Shown: positions 23,365 through 29,669 of the stretch, one piece after another
Layout: every line of letters starts with the position of its first letter
Numbering within the stretch: position 1 is the stretch's first letter
Assembly (NCBI GenBank): GCA_034434015.1
Contig: DAOUAB010000096.1
Coordinates: forward strand, 1-31,082
DNA length: 31,082 nt
Reading direction: 5' to 3'
Source: SpSt-583 sp034434015
GTDB taxonomy: Bacteria; Chloroflexota; Anaerolineae; Anaerolineales; UBA6663
The notes under the pieces: model-generated
The model's database searches: none
What the model saw: the letters and a program-made list of their open reading frames with translations, nothing else
What the model was told of the DNA's origin: nothing
Position numbers and translations under genes: made by a program

Positions 23365-23412
23365 TGTAGCCGGGACACTCCGGCGGTGATTACTGTCCGG
23401 CGAGTCGCGAGA

Positions 23413-23943
23413 TCAGGCCGGAACATAGGCCAACCGGATCACATTCTCGTCAATTCGGTCATGCGCCCTGAGGCGGAGCGGCGGCCGGGGTCCGGCAAAA
23501 TAGGGTTTGCCGTGACCAAGCACGACGGGGTGCAGGTAGATTCGATACTCATCGATCAGGTCAAGTTCGGTGAGGCTGCGCGCCAGGTTCGGGCCAGCAA
23601 CTTCGATCTCCCCGTCGTGCTCGGCCTTCAATTTGCGGATCGCACTCTCCAGATCATCCTCCACCAGCCTGGCGTTGGGACCGACCGACTTCAGCGAGCG
23701 CGAGACGACCCATTTCGGCTGGGTCCGCCACGCCGCGGCGAAGGCGTGTTCCTCTGCCTTCCATTCAGGATGATCGTCGTCCCAGTACCGCATGATCTCA
23801 TACATCCGGCGACCGTAGATACTGCCCGCCTGCCCCTGTGCCTCCTCGATAAAGTGGCGGAAGAGCGCGGGGCCTGGCGAAAACGCTGTATGGTCGACAT
23901 AGCCGTCCAGGGACTGGTTCATTCCGAACACGAGTTTAGCCAT
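23413..23943 (-). CDS. Dihydrofolate reductase family protein (RibD C-terminal domain)
   Basis: A 176-residue single-domain protein of the RibD-C/YyaP-type DHFR family. It begins KLVFGMNQSLDGYVD, the usual first strand and loop, has YGRRMYEIM at 43-51 (the family's GRxTYE-like motif), VVSRSLKSVGPNARLV, EIEVAGPNLARSLTELDLIDEY (the GG/SGS-type nucleotide loop region reads VAGPN) and HPVVLGHGKPYF. Such proteins probably reduce a pteridine-like or other substrate with NADPH; the actual substrate is unknown. AAAGGGAG lies 4 nt before the ATG. Codon use is visibly less GC-extreme than in neighbours, which hints at transfer. Confidence 0.9.
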   Translation of the reverse strand: MAKLVFGMNQSLDGYVDHTAFSPGPALFRHFIEEAQGQAGSIYGRRMYEIMRYWDDDHPEWKAEEHAFAAAWRTQPKWVVSRSLKSVGPNARLVEDDLESAIRKLKAEHDGEIEVAGPNLARSLTELDLIDEYRIYLHPVVLGHGKPYFAGPRPPLRLRAHDRIDENVIRLAYVPA

Positions 23944-24045
23944 GTCACTCCCTTTCCTCGCGCGGCACAGCTACGCGGTTTTAAGCCTCTTTGATAACTG
24001 CGACATTGCGAGTCGTGCGGCCTGACGCGGCGGGTGAGGCGCTCG

Positions 24046-24114
24046 GCCCAGCGCGTTAGCCGGAGCGCAGCGCAGGCAACGCGAAGGCCGGTCGCCTGCA
24101 ACCGTGGGCTGGGC
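24046..24114. repeat. Inverted repeat with weak attC-like layout
   Basis: GCCCAGC (24046-24052) and GCTGGGC (24108-24114) bound a 69-bp unit; inside, GTTAGCCGG (24055-24063) can pair with CCTGCAAC (24095-24102) with an unpaired base. The outer boxes deviate from the integron consensus RYYYAAC/GTTRRRY at the AAC/GTT triplet, so this is a weak candidate. It lies between the DUF4256 stop and the DHFR-like start, where a minus-strand cassette would carry its attC. Confidence 0.3.
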
Positions 24115-24182
24115 GCCACTGCGCTCTCCAATTCAAACCGGGCCGCCGGTGCACACTTTAGAGCTTATCTCTACACCCGCCC

Positions 24183-24211
24183 GATAGCCGACGGTAGCGC
24201 CGTCGGCTATC
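24183..24211. repeat. 12-bp inverted repeat, possible cruciform or terminator
   Basis: GATAGCCGACGG (24183-24194) pairs perfectly with CCGTCGGCTATC (24200-24211) over a 5-nt loop. Outer flanks continue to pair imperfectly (TCTCTACACC on the left against the complement of GGTTTAGAGA on the right), so the full structure spans roughly 24165-24236. It lies 31 bp after the DUF4256 gene on its transcribed strand. No long U-tract is present. Confidence 0.65.
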
Positions 24212-24241
24212 ACGCCTCTGCTGAGGTTTAGAGACAGGTAA

Positions 24242-24799
24242 CTAGACCCTGAGCGCACCCCGGAAGCCTCTCGAGCTATACCAGGAGGGTGCGCTATTGT
24301 GGTACACAAAGACCTGGCCGTAGCGGCGGCTTGCAAAGAGGGCGCCGCCGAGTTCTCTAATCTTCGCCGGCGTTCTCACCCAGCTCTCCGTCTTCGTATC
24401 GAAATGGCCAAGCTTCTGAAGTTCCCGGTACTCTTCTTCCGTGAGCAGCTCAATGCCCATAGCAGCGGCCATGTCCATCACGTTGCCGCCCGGCGCGGCT
24501 CGCTTTTCCGCCGCTTTACGGTCGTAGCACGCCTTCCGGCGGCCGACCGGACTTTCCGCGGAACAATCATAAAAAACGTACTCGCCCGTCTTCTGATCCT
24601 GAGCCACCACATCGGGTTCGCCGCCCGTACTTTCCATTTCCTGAAGCGACCACAGCTTCCCGGGGTTCGCCTCCAGCCTGGCCTGTACTTTGGCCCATTC
24701 CAGACCCGGATGGCGCTGCCTGTTTTTCTCAAAACGGGCTTGCAGTGTCCTGAGCAGTTCTTCGCGTTGCTTTGCTTTCAGATTTTTGGCTCTTGGCAT
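24242..24799 (-). CDS. DUF4256 family protein
   Basis: A 185-residue soluble protein with strong DUF4256 identity: REELLRTLQARFEKN near the start, HPGLEWAKVQARLEANP, GKLWSLQEMESTGGEPDVV, EYVFYDCSAESPVGRR, MGIELLTEEEYRELQKLG, DTKTESWVRTPAKIRELGG and GQVFVYHNSAPSWY. The family function is unknown. I chose ATG 24799, since homologues start near KQREELL; a TTG at 24889 would add 30 low-complexity residues and overlaps an inverted repeat. Base composition is clearly lower in G/C than the rest of the window, and the gene stands between two inverted repeats, so recent acquisition is plausible. Confidence 0.88.
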   Translation of the reverse strand: MPRAKNLKAKQREELLRTLQARFEKNRQRHPGLEWAKVQARLEANPGKLWSLQEMESTGGEPDVVAQDQKTGEYVFYDCSAESPVGRRKACYDRKAAEKRAAPGGNVMDMAAAMGIELLTEEEYRELQKLGHFDTKTESWVRTPAKIRELGGALFASRRYGQVFVYHNSAPSWYSSRGFRGALRV

Positions 24800-24882
24800 T
24801 TTGGTCGTCGCCTTCCTGCTGGGTTGCCTGGGCCTTTTTGCCTGCCCGCCCTTTGAGCGGCGACCCTCACCGCCTGCTCTGA

Positions 24883-24954
24883 CGCCCAACTAATGTTACA
24901 ACATGGACGCCTGCCGCGGGCCATATCCCGCTGGCTGTGTCAACGAGTTGGGCG
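24883..24954. repeat. attC-like inverted repeat
   Basis: CGCCCAACT (24883-24891) and AGTTGGGCG (24946-24954) are perfectly complementary and contain GCCCAAC and GTTGGGC, which fit the integron R'' (RYYYAAC) and R' (GTTRRRY) boxes. Inside, GTTACAACA (24895-24903) can pair with TGTGTCAAC (24936-24944) with one extrahelical base on each arm, as in attC L boxes, leaving short unpaired spacers. The total of about 70 bp is within the attC size range. No integrase gene is in the window, and the right box is shared with the next palindrome, so the call is tentative. Confidence 0.4.
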
Positions 24955-24974
24955 CACGGCCGTGCGCCCAACTC
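24945..24974. repeat. Perfect 30-bp palindrome, copy B of the intergenic repeat
   Basis: Two 15-bp arms (GAGTTGGGCGCACGG and its complement) join without a spacer. The inner 20 bp match the cores of copies at 20196-20217 and 29560-29579. It lies in the non-coding stretch 24890-25044, about 70 bp downstream of the small-gene operon and upstream of the DUF4256 gene. Such a perfect palindrome can form a cruciform or, when transcribed from either side, a long stem. Confidence 0.85.
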
Positions 24975-25044
24975 AGCGAAAATCCAGACAAACACAAAAG
25001 GCGACCGCGCCGCGAGCCGGCCGGGGAAACCCGCGCCGGTTGTC

Positions 25045-25305
25045 TCACTCATTCCGCGCCCACACCTGCTCCACCCGCCAATGGCCGCGGGCCAGGTCCT
25101 GCGCCAGCTCGAACACGGCCCGGTCCGTCCGCACCCGGAAGACATGCCGGCGCGCCCGGCCCGCGCGCTGCTCCGTGCGGCACGCCTCCACGGCGCGCAC
25201 ATCATGGCGGTCGCCGCGCCACACGAACGCGCTCGGGAAGACGCCGTTACGCATGGCCGCCATCTGCACCGGCTCCCGCACGGCGCGCCGCCGCGGCGCG
25301 ATCAC
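25045..25305 (-). CDS. Small DUF6504-like protein, last gene of the FtsK-like operon
   Basis: An 86-residue protein. The core PSAFVWRGDRHDVRAVE, then RHVFRVRTDRAVFELAQDLARGHWRVEQVW, has the alternating strand pattern and W.G..Y.V / F.L..D...W.L layout I associate with DUF6504-type small beta proteins; the match is by eye. It overlaps the previous gene by ATGA, so it is translationally coupled to it. The N-terminus is Arg-rich. No membrane segment. The function is unknown. Confidence 0.65.
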   Translation of the reverse strand: MIAPRRRAVREPVQMAAMRNGVFPSAFVWRGDRHDVRAVEACRTEQRAGRARRHVFRVRTDRAVFELAQDLARGHWRVEQVWARNE

Positions 25306-25715
25306 GGCCGCCAGCCCCCCTCGGCCGCCGGCTCCGCGTCCATGCCCATCACCTCCGCGCCGCCGATGACGTTGAACTGGCGCGGCACCAGCAGGGCCTG
25401 GGCCGGCGCGTACAGGCCGCCGGCCGGCATCGGCATGCCGAAACTCGCCGGCTGGGCGTACGCCGCCTGGGGCTGCGGCGAGGTCATGACCACCACACGC
25501 GGCTCAGGCGCCGGCGCCGGGGCCGGGCGCGCGGCGACCAGCGACCGCGACGCGAACCAGACCACGATCAGGCTGGTGGGGATGCTGGCGGCCACGCCGG
25601 CGACGACGCCGACGACCACGGCCATCGCCTCATCCGACAACCTCTGCCCGATGACGACCGCCAACGAGACCGCGAACACGAGGCCCAGGGTAAACCACAC
25701 GATCCGCGCCTTCAT
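25302..25715 (-). CDS. Small two-helix membrane protein of the FtsK-like operon
   Basis: A 137-residue protein beginning MKARIVWFTLGLVFAVSLAV. Two hydrophobic helices (about 5-22 and 30-52, AMAVVVGVVAGVAASIPTSL) are followed by ASRSLVAARPAPAPAPEPRVV and an 80-residue Pro/Ala/Gly/Met-rich tail (QPQAAYAQPASFGMPMPAGG) that is likely disordered and cytoplasmic. The start at 25715 lies in an ATGA overlap with the preceding gene, which argues against the longer upstream frame. Family not recognised. It could tether the operon's ATPase to the membrane, which is inference, since that ATPase has no membrane segment of its own. Confidence 0.72.
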   Translation of the reverse strand: MKARIVWFTLGLVFAVSLAVVIGQRLSDEAMAVVVGVVAGVAASIPTSLIVVWFASRSLVAARPAPAPAPEPRVVVMTSPQPQAAYAQPASFGMPMPAGGLYAPAQALLVPRQFNVIGGAEVMGMDAEPAAEGGWRP

Positions 25716-26002
25716 GACGACGCTCCCTGCCGCGACCGCGCCGGCTTGAGGGGTTTCGCCTGCGGCGCCCCGCCGCGCCCGGCGTTGACGCCGAGCCAGA
25801 AGTGGTGGACCGGCACCGTCCGCGCCGCGAGCAGCCGCAGGCCCGCCGCCCGTTCCGCGCCGGGCGGCAGCATGCTCGGATGAACAAAGCAAACCGTCGG
25901 CGCCTCACCGTACTTGTGCTCGTAATATTGCGCCGCCTGCGCGACCTTCTCGTCCAGCGAGCGCCGCGCGTCGTCGTCTTTCCACAACATGCCGATGTCC
26001 AT
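25712..26002 (-). CDS. Small conserved-looking protein, function unknown
   Basis: A 96-residue protein. Residues 5-75 look like a compact alpha/beta domain: MLWKDDDARRSLDEKVAQAA, YYEHKYGEAPTVCFVHPSML, GLRLLAARTVPVHHFWLGV. The C-terminal 20 residues are basic and Pro-rich (APQAKPLKPARSRQ). Ribosome site AGGAG lies 8 nt before the ATG at 26002; a second ATG at 25990 would remove four residues. It sits 21 bp after the FtsK-like gene and overlaps the next gene by ATGA. I do not recognise the family. Confidence 0.75.
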   Translation of the reverse strand: MDIGMLWKDDDARRSLDEKVAQAAQYYEHKYGEAPTVCFVHPSMLPPGAERAAGLRLLAARTVPVHHFWLGVNAGRGGAPQAKPLKPARSRQGASS

Positions 26003-26023
26003 GTCTTCGTCTCCTGCCAGCCG

Positions 26024-27034
26024 TCAATACCGCAGCGCCACGGCCTCCCAGTCCCGCGCCGGGAGCCAGGCGGCCTGGAAGCGGATCGTCTGACCGGCCG
26101 CGATCGCCAGAAAGTCCCCGCGGCCGAGGAGCCGCTCCGCGCCCGTCGCCGCCAGCCCGGACGCCACCCGCGCATCCTCGGCGCTGGCCACGCGCCCGAC
26201 CAGCCGCACCGGGAAATTGGCTTTGAGCATCCCGCCGATGGCGGCCGCCGACGGCTTCTGCACGCCCGCCACCAGATGCAGGCCCGCCTCCCGCCCGCGC
26301 TGCGCCAGGCGCACCAGGAAGATTTCCACCTCCTTGCCGCCGGTCGTCAGCAGATCGTGCAGCTCGTCAATGGCGATCACGATGTGCGGCGTCGAGACGC
26401 CCTCCCGGTCCCGGCGCTCCATCTCGACCACCAGGCGTTCCAGGAGGCGGCGCGCCGCCTCGGGGTCCGCCGCCACATCGCCCAGGGCATGCGGCAGCGC
26501 CGCCAGCGGCCCGAAACCGCGCCCCTTCGGATCAATCAGCGCCAGTTGCAGCTTCGATTGCCGGTTGTTGAGCGCCAGCGACACCAGCATCGCGCGCATC
26601 AGGTCCGTCTTGCCGGAGCCGGTGGCGCCCGCCACCAGGACGTGCGCCACGTCGGGCGACGGAAGCCGGATCAGCAGCGGGCGGCCGTCCTCGGCCAGGC
26701 CGAGGCAGGCCGTGAGCGGCGGCACGTAACCGACGCTCTTGAGCAGCGGCAGCAACCGCACCGGTTCGGCGTCGGGCCGGGGCACCTCGATGGCCAGGGC
26801 CTCGCCCTCGCGCGAGACGCGCACATCCGGCGCGCCGAGCGCCAGCGCCAGTTCCTCCGACAGGTTGCGCACGGTGGCAATCCGCGCGCCGAGGGCGGGC
26901 GTCATATGAAAGCGAATCCAGCGCGGAGACACTGTGCCGCCGTGCACGCGCGCCGGGACGCGATGCGACGCGAGCACGCGCTCGATGCGGTCGGATTGAA
27001 AGTTGAGATAGTCGCGGGAAAGCGTGGCGTCCAT
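26024..27034 (-). CDS. FtsK/SpoIIIE-type DNA translocase ATPase, short form
   Basis: A 336-residue ATPase. Residues 10-85 resemble the FtsK alpha domain (VPARVHGGTVSPRWIRFHMT, then LSEELALALGAPDVRVSREG). The beta motor domain has Walker A GATGSGKT at 136-143, LALIDPKGRGF at 164-174, Walker B HIVIAIDEL at 217-225 and QRGREAGLHLVAGVQKP at 245-261. Unlike chromosomal FtsK it has no N-terminal membrane helices and no C-terminal gamma (KOPS-reading) domain. This is more like plasmid, conjugative or phage-type translocases. ATG 27034 was chosen; GTG 27043 is an alternative. It heads a four-gene operon with an operator-like promoter about 100 bp upstream. Confidence 0.9.
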   Translation of the reverse strand: MDATLSRDYLNFQSDRIERVLASHRVPARVHGGTVSPRWIRFHMTPALGARIATVRNLSEELALALGAPDVRVSREGEALAIEVPRPDAEPVRLLPLLKSVGYVPPLTACLGLAEDGRPLLIRLPSPDVAHVLVAGATGSGKTDLMRAMLVSLALNNRQSKLQLALIDPKGRGFGPLAALPHALGDVAADPEAARRLLERLVVEMERRDREGVSTPHIVIAIDELHDLLTTGGKEVEIFLVRLAQRGREAGLHLVAGVQKPSAAAIGGMLKANFPVRLVGRVASAEDARVASGLAATGAERLLGRGDFLAIAAGQTIRFQAAWLPARDWEAVALRY

Positions 27035-27130
27035 AGCAGGCACCCTGTCCGAACCAGGCGGATGGAGCGATCACCGATCGGCTGAAGGAGGACGCACGCT
27101 GTGAGAAGATGATCGCGACTCAGAATTTAT

Positions 27131-27165
27131 GTTCTAATAATATAGAACAAAAGTTTGAGAGTCAA
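27131..27165 (-). promoter_or_regulatory. Promoter of the FtsK-like operon with dyad on its -10
   Basis: Minus strand: TTGACT (27165-27160), 17 bp, then TATTAT (27142-27137), five of six matches at each box. GTTCTA (plus strand 27131-27136) and TAGAAC (27143-27148) form a perfect 6-bp inverted repeat centred exactly on the -10. A further copy of the half-site with its A-run occurs in inverted orientation (TTTTTGTTCTAT, 27190-27201). The region is an AT-rich island in a GC-rich window. A repressor site is the natural reading; no candidate regulator is encoded in the operon. Confidence 0.82.
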
Positions 27166-27265
27166 GGCGTGAGCCTTAAAGAATAGACTTTTTGTTCTAT
27201 TTTTGAAATCGCTTCCTCTGTCCAGGCCGCTTTTTATGTTTTGTTGGAGCCGGGGATAGCCGCCG

Positions 27266-27919
27266 TCAGGCCCGGATGATGCCTTTGCGGATGGCGTACT
27301 TGACCAGTTCAGTCCGCGAGTGCAGGTTGAGTTTGCGCATGATGTTCTCGCGGTGGCGGGCGACGGTCTTGGGGCTGATGTGCAGGGCGTCGGCGATGTC
27401 CTGATTGGTGGCGCCTTCGGCCAGGTAGGCGAGCACTTCGCCCTCGCGCTCGGTGAGCGCGGTGTCCGGGGCGGCGGCCGCCCGTCCCTCGCGGCCGGCG
27501 GCGACGTAGTCGCGCACCAGGAGTTTGGCCAGCGACGGGTACAGGTAGACTTCGCCGGCGGCGGCGGCGCGGACGGCGGTGATCAACTCTTCCGGGGCGG
27601 CGCGCTTCGGCACGTAGCCGCTGGCGCCGGCGGCGAGCATCTGGAAGAAATATTCCTCATCCTCGTGGATGGTCAGAGCGACGACCGCCACGGCCGGCCA
27701 GGCGCGCTTGATGGCCTCGGTCGCGCCGATGCCGGACATGTCCGGCAGGCCGATGTCCATCAGGACGACGTCGGGGTGGAGCACGCTCACCTGACTGAGC
27801 GCCGTGCGCGCATCACCGGCCTCGCCGACGATCTCGAAGTCGGCCTCGTGCTCCAGCAGCATGCGCAGGCCGGTTCGCACGACCGCATGGTCGTCGACCA
27901 GAAGGAGCCGGATGGTCAC
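27266..27919 (-). CDS. NarL/FixJ family response regulator
   Basis: A 217-residue two-component regulator. The receiver domain covers 1-120: acidic pair Asp9-Asp10, phospho-acceptor Asp55 in VVLMDIGLPD, Thr83 and Lys105 in GYVPKRA. A LuxR-type HTH covers 154-215 (LTEREGEVLAYLAEGATNQD, then IADALHISPKTVARHRENIM). It overlaps the histidine kinase gene by ATGA, so the pair is translationally coupled and almost certainly cognate. The target genes are unknown. A stop-proximal terminator was not found. Confidence 0.97.
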   Translation of the reverse strand: MTIRLLLVDDHAVVRTGLRMLLEHEADFEIVGEAGDARTALSQVSVLHPDVVLMDIGLPDMSGIGATEAIKRAWPAVAVVALTIHEDEEYFFQMLAAGASGYVPKRAAPEELITAVRAAAAGEVYLYPSLAKLLVRDYVAAGREGRAAAAPDTALTEREGEVLAYLAEGATNQDIADALHISPKTVARHRENIMRKLNLHSRTELVKYAIRKGIIRA

Positions 27920-29385
27920 GATTGCGCCTCCATCTCGCGATACGGGATCGTCACGCCGACGCAGGTGCCGCCGCCGACGGCTGATTGAAGATGGAAGCGG
28001 CCGCCCAGCAGGCTGGCGCGCTCCTCCATGCCGAGCAGGCCCCAGGCCGGACGACCGCGGCGATCGCGCTCGGAGGTGATAAAGCCGCCGCCGTCATCCT
28101 CCACTTCAACGCCGACCTGGTCCTCGTCGTAGCTCAGGCGGATCCAGGCGGTGTGCGCGCCGCTGTGCTTGACTACATTAGTGAGCGCCTCCTGGATGAC
28201 GCGGAACAACGTGATCTTGGCCGAGGCGTCGAGCGGGCGCTCCTGGCCGTGGACTTCGACGTGGACGGTCAGGCCGCTGCGCGCCTGGACCTGCTTGGCG
28301 TACCAGCGCAGCGTGGCGGCCAGGCCCAGGTCGTCCAGGTGGGAGGGCCGCAGGTCGGCGATGAGCTGGCGCAGTTCGTCCAGCGCTTCGGCCGCCATCG
28401 TCTCGAGCTTGCGCAACTCCTGCACGGCCCGTTCCGGGTCCTGGCGCGCCGTCGTGGCGACGCCGCGCAGGCCCAGGCCCAGGCCGGTCAGGGTCTGGCC
28501 GGTGGCGTCGTGGAGCTCGCGCGCAATGCGCTGGCGTTCGGCCTCCTGCGCGCTCACCACGCGCCGCAGCAACTCGCCGCGCCAGGCCTCGCGCCGCTCG
28601 GCTTCGGCGACGCGCACCGCCTGGAGCTGGGCGAGCTGGCGGCGCGTCTCGACCTCGAAGGCGCGCAGGAAGCGGATGACGAAGAACGCAGCGACGACGG
28701 CGGTGGCGGCGCGCAGCAGCTGGATCGGGAAGCCGAAGACTTGCAGGAACAGGTCCTGATTGATCAGGTGCGTCGGCGGCAGGCGGCTGGCCTGGACGAA
28801 AACCTGGCCGATGAGGCCATAGACGGCGAAGGCCAGGGACGCCCACAGGCTGTCGCGGCCAAAGCTGACCAGCCCGGCGCGGCGGAAATCGCGCTGCTGG
28901 GCGACCAGGCCGATGGAGGTGAGCAGCGCGCCGGGGACGGCCAGCAGGTAACGCGTCAGCGCGAAGGCCGCCGGCCAGAAGTCCGCGGGCGCCGGGAGCT
29001 GGCTGTAGAGCAGCGCCAGGCTGATGGCCCACACGACGGCCAGCCCGACCGGGATCATCCACCAGCGGCAGCGGATCGCAGGCGGGCAGGGCAGCAGCGC
29101 CGCGCCGAAGGTAGCCAGCGCCAGGAACGACACGACCAGCACGCCGAGGCGCGTCGCTTCCCAGGTGAGGAAGGCGCCGGCCTGGCCGGGCAGCATGTTT
29201 AGGCCCTGAAACATCTCCACCCATTCGTGCGCGCCATGGACCAGGCCGAAAACAGCCAGCCAGTTCAGGGCCTGGCGCAGGCGCGGGTCCGAGCCCCGGC
29301 CGCCTTCCAGCAGGATGGCCACGCCCATCGTGAAGAAGGCCAGCCCGTAGAAGAAGAAGACGTAGGTGAAGTAAATGGGCGACAT
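27916..29385 (-). CDS. Membrane sensor histidine kinase, HisKA_3 (NarL-type) family
   Basis: A 489-residue kinase. The N-terminal half (1-240) has about seven or eight membrane helices and no PAS or HAMP domain. A coiled helix (243-285) leads to the dimerisation domain ERQRIARELHDATGQTLTGL at 283-302 with phospho-acceptor His292. The HATPase_c domain has the N box at VIQEALTNVVKHSGA (396-410, Asn403), the G1 box EDDGGGF (429-435), and WGLLGMEERASLLGG (448-462) with the G2 loop. It is followed by its response regulator with an ATGA overlap. The signal is unknown; the large membrane region suggests a hydrophobic or membrane cue. Confidence 0.95.
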   Translation of the reverse strand: MSPIYFTYVFFFYGLAFFTMGVAILLEGGRGSDPRLRQALNWLAVFGLVHGAHEWVEMFQGLNMLPGQAGAFLTWEATRLGVLVVSFLALATFGAALLPCPPAIRCRWWMIPVGLAVVWAISLALLYSQLPAPADFWPAAFALTRYLLAVPGALLTSIGLVAQQRDFRRAGLVSFGRDSLWASLAFAVYGLIGQVFVQASRLPPTHLINQDLFLQVFGFPIQLLRAATAVVAAFFVIRFLRAFEVETRRQLAQLQAVRVAEAERREAWRGELLRRVVSAQEAERQRIARELHDATGQTLTGLGLGLRGVATTARQDPERAVQELRKLETMAAEALDELRQLIADLRPSHLDDLGLAATLRWYAKQVQARSGLTVHVEVHGQERPLDASAKITLFRVIQEALTNVVKHSGAHTAWIRLSYDEDQVGVEVEDDGGGFITSERDRRGRPAWGLLGMEERASLLGGRFHLQSAVGGGTCVGVTIPYREMEAQS

Positions 29386-29447
29386 GCGCTGCTCGGCCGG
29401 GGTCCGCCGACATCCCGCTTGGAGCGGCGTCCAGGGCCAACGGTTGG

Positions 29448-29453
29448 ATTATA
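29448..29453 (-). promoter_or_regulatory. -10 element upstream of the histidine kinase gene
   Basis: On the minus strand a perfect TATAAT (29453-29448) lies 62 nt before the kinase ATG. No good -35 was found at 16-18 bp, so the promoter assignment is tentative. Confidence 0.4.
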
Positions 29454-29559
29454 GATGGGGGGTCCGGAAATGGATATTGACATCATTCACCTGGGCCGGG
29501 GCCGAGTCTCACCGTCCGTTGGGTCGTTTTTCGGGGTTTGTGCAATTTTCCACCGGCAG

Positions 29560-29579
29560 GGGCGCACGGCCGTGCACCC
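29560..29579. repeat. Palindromic intergenic repeat, copy C
   Basis: A 20-bp palindrome with one mismatch containing GGGCGCACGG and CCGTGCACCC. It lies in the gap between the divergent kinase and hydrolase genes and matches the copies at 20196 and 24945. Confidence 0.7.
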
Positions 29580-29615
29580 ACCCCATGAGCACGGACAGCC
29601 AGATTTCGCCGTCAG

Positions 29616-29644
29616 TTGCCGGGGCCGCCGGGTTTTGATATGTT
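29616..29644 (+). promoter_or_regulatory. Weak promoter candidate before the hydrolase gene
   Basis: TTGCCG (29616-29621) and TATGTT (29639-29644) with 17 bp between, four of six matches at each box. The predicted start lies about 19 nt before the ATG. Confidence 0.35.
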
Positions 29645-29669
29645 CTTACTTCACGGGAGACCGAATATT

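Noticed and set aside
24034..24336. Short open frames on both strands across the inverted repeats
   Set aside because: They are translations of repeat arms (IADGATVGYRAGV-like on one strand, mirrored on the other) rather than genes.
27145..27156. LexA-like GAAC-AAAA-GTTT sequence
   Set aside because: Only one arm fits GAAC-N4-GTTC fully, and the perfect GTTCTA-N6-TAGAAC dyad, in the opposite arm order, explains the same bases better.
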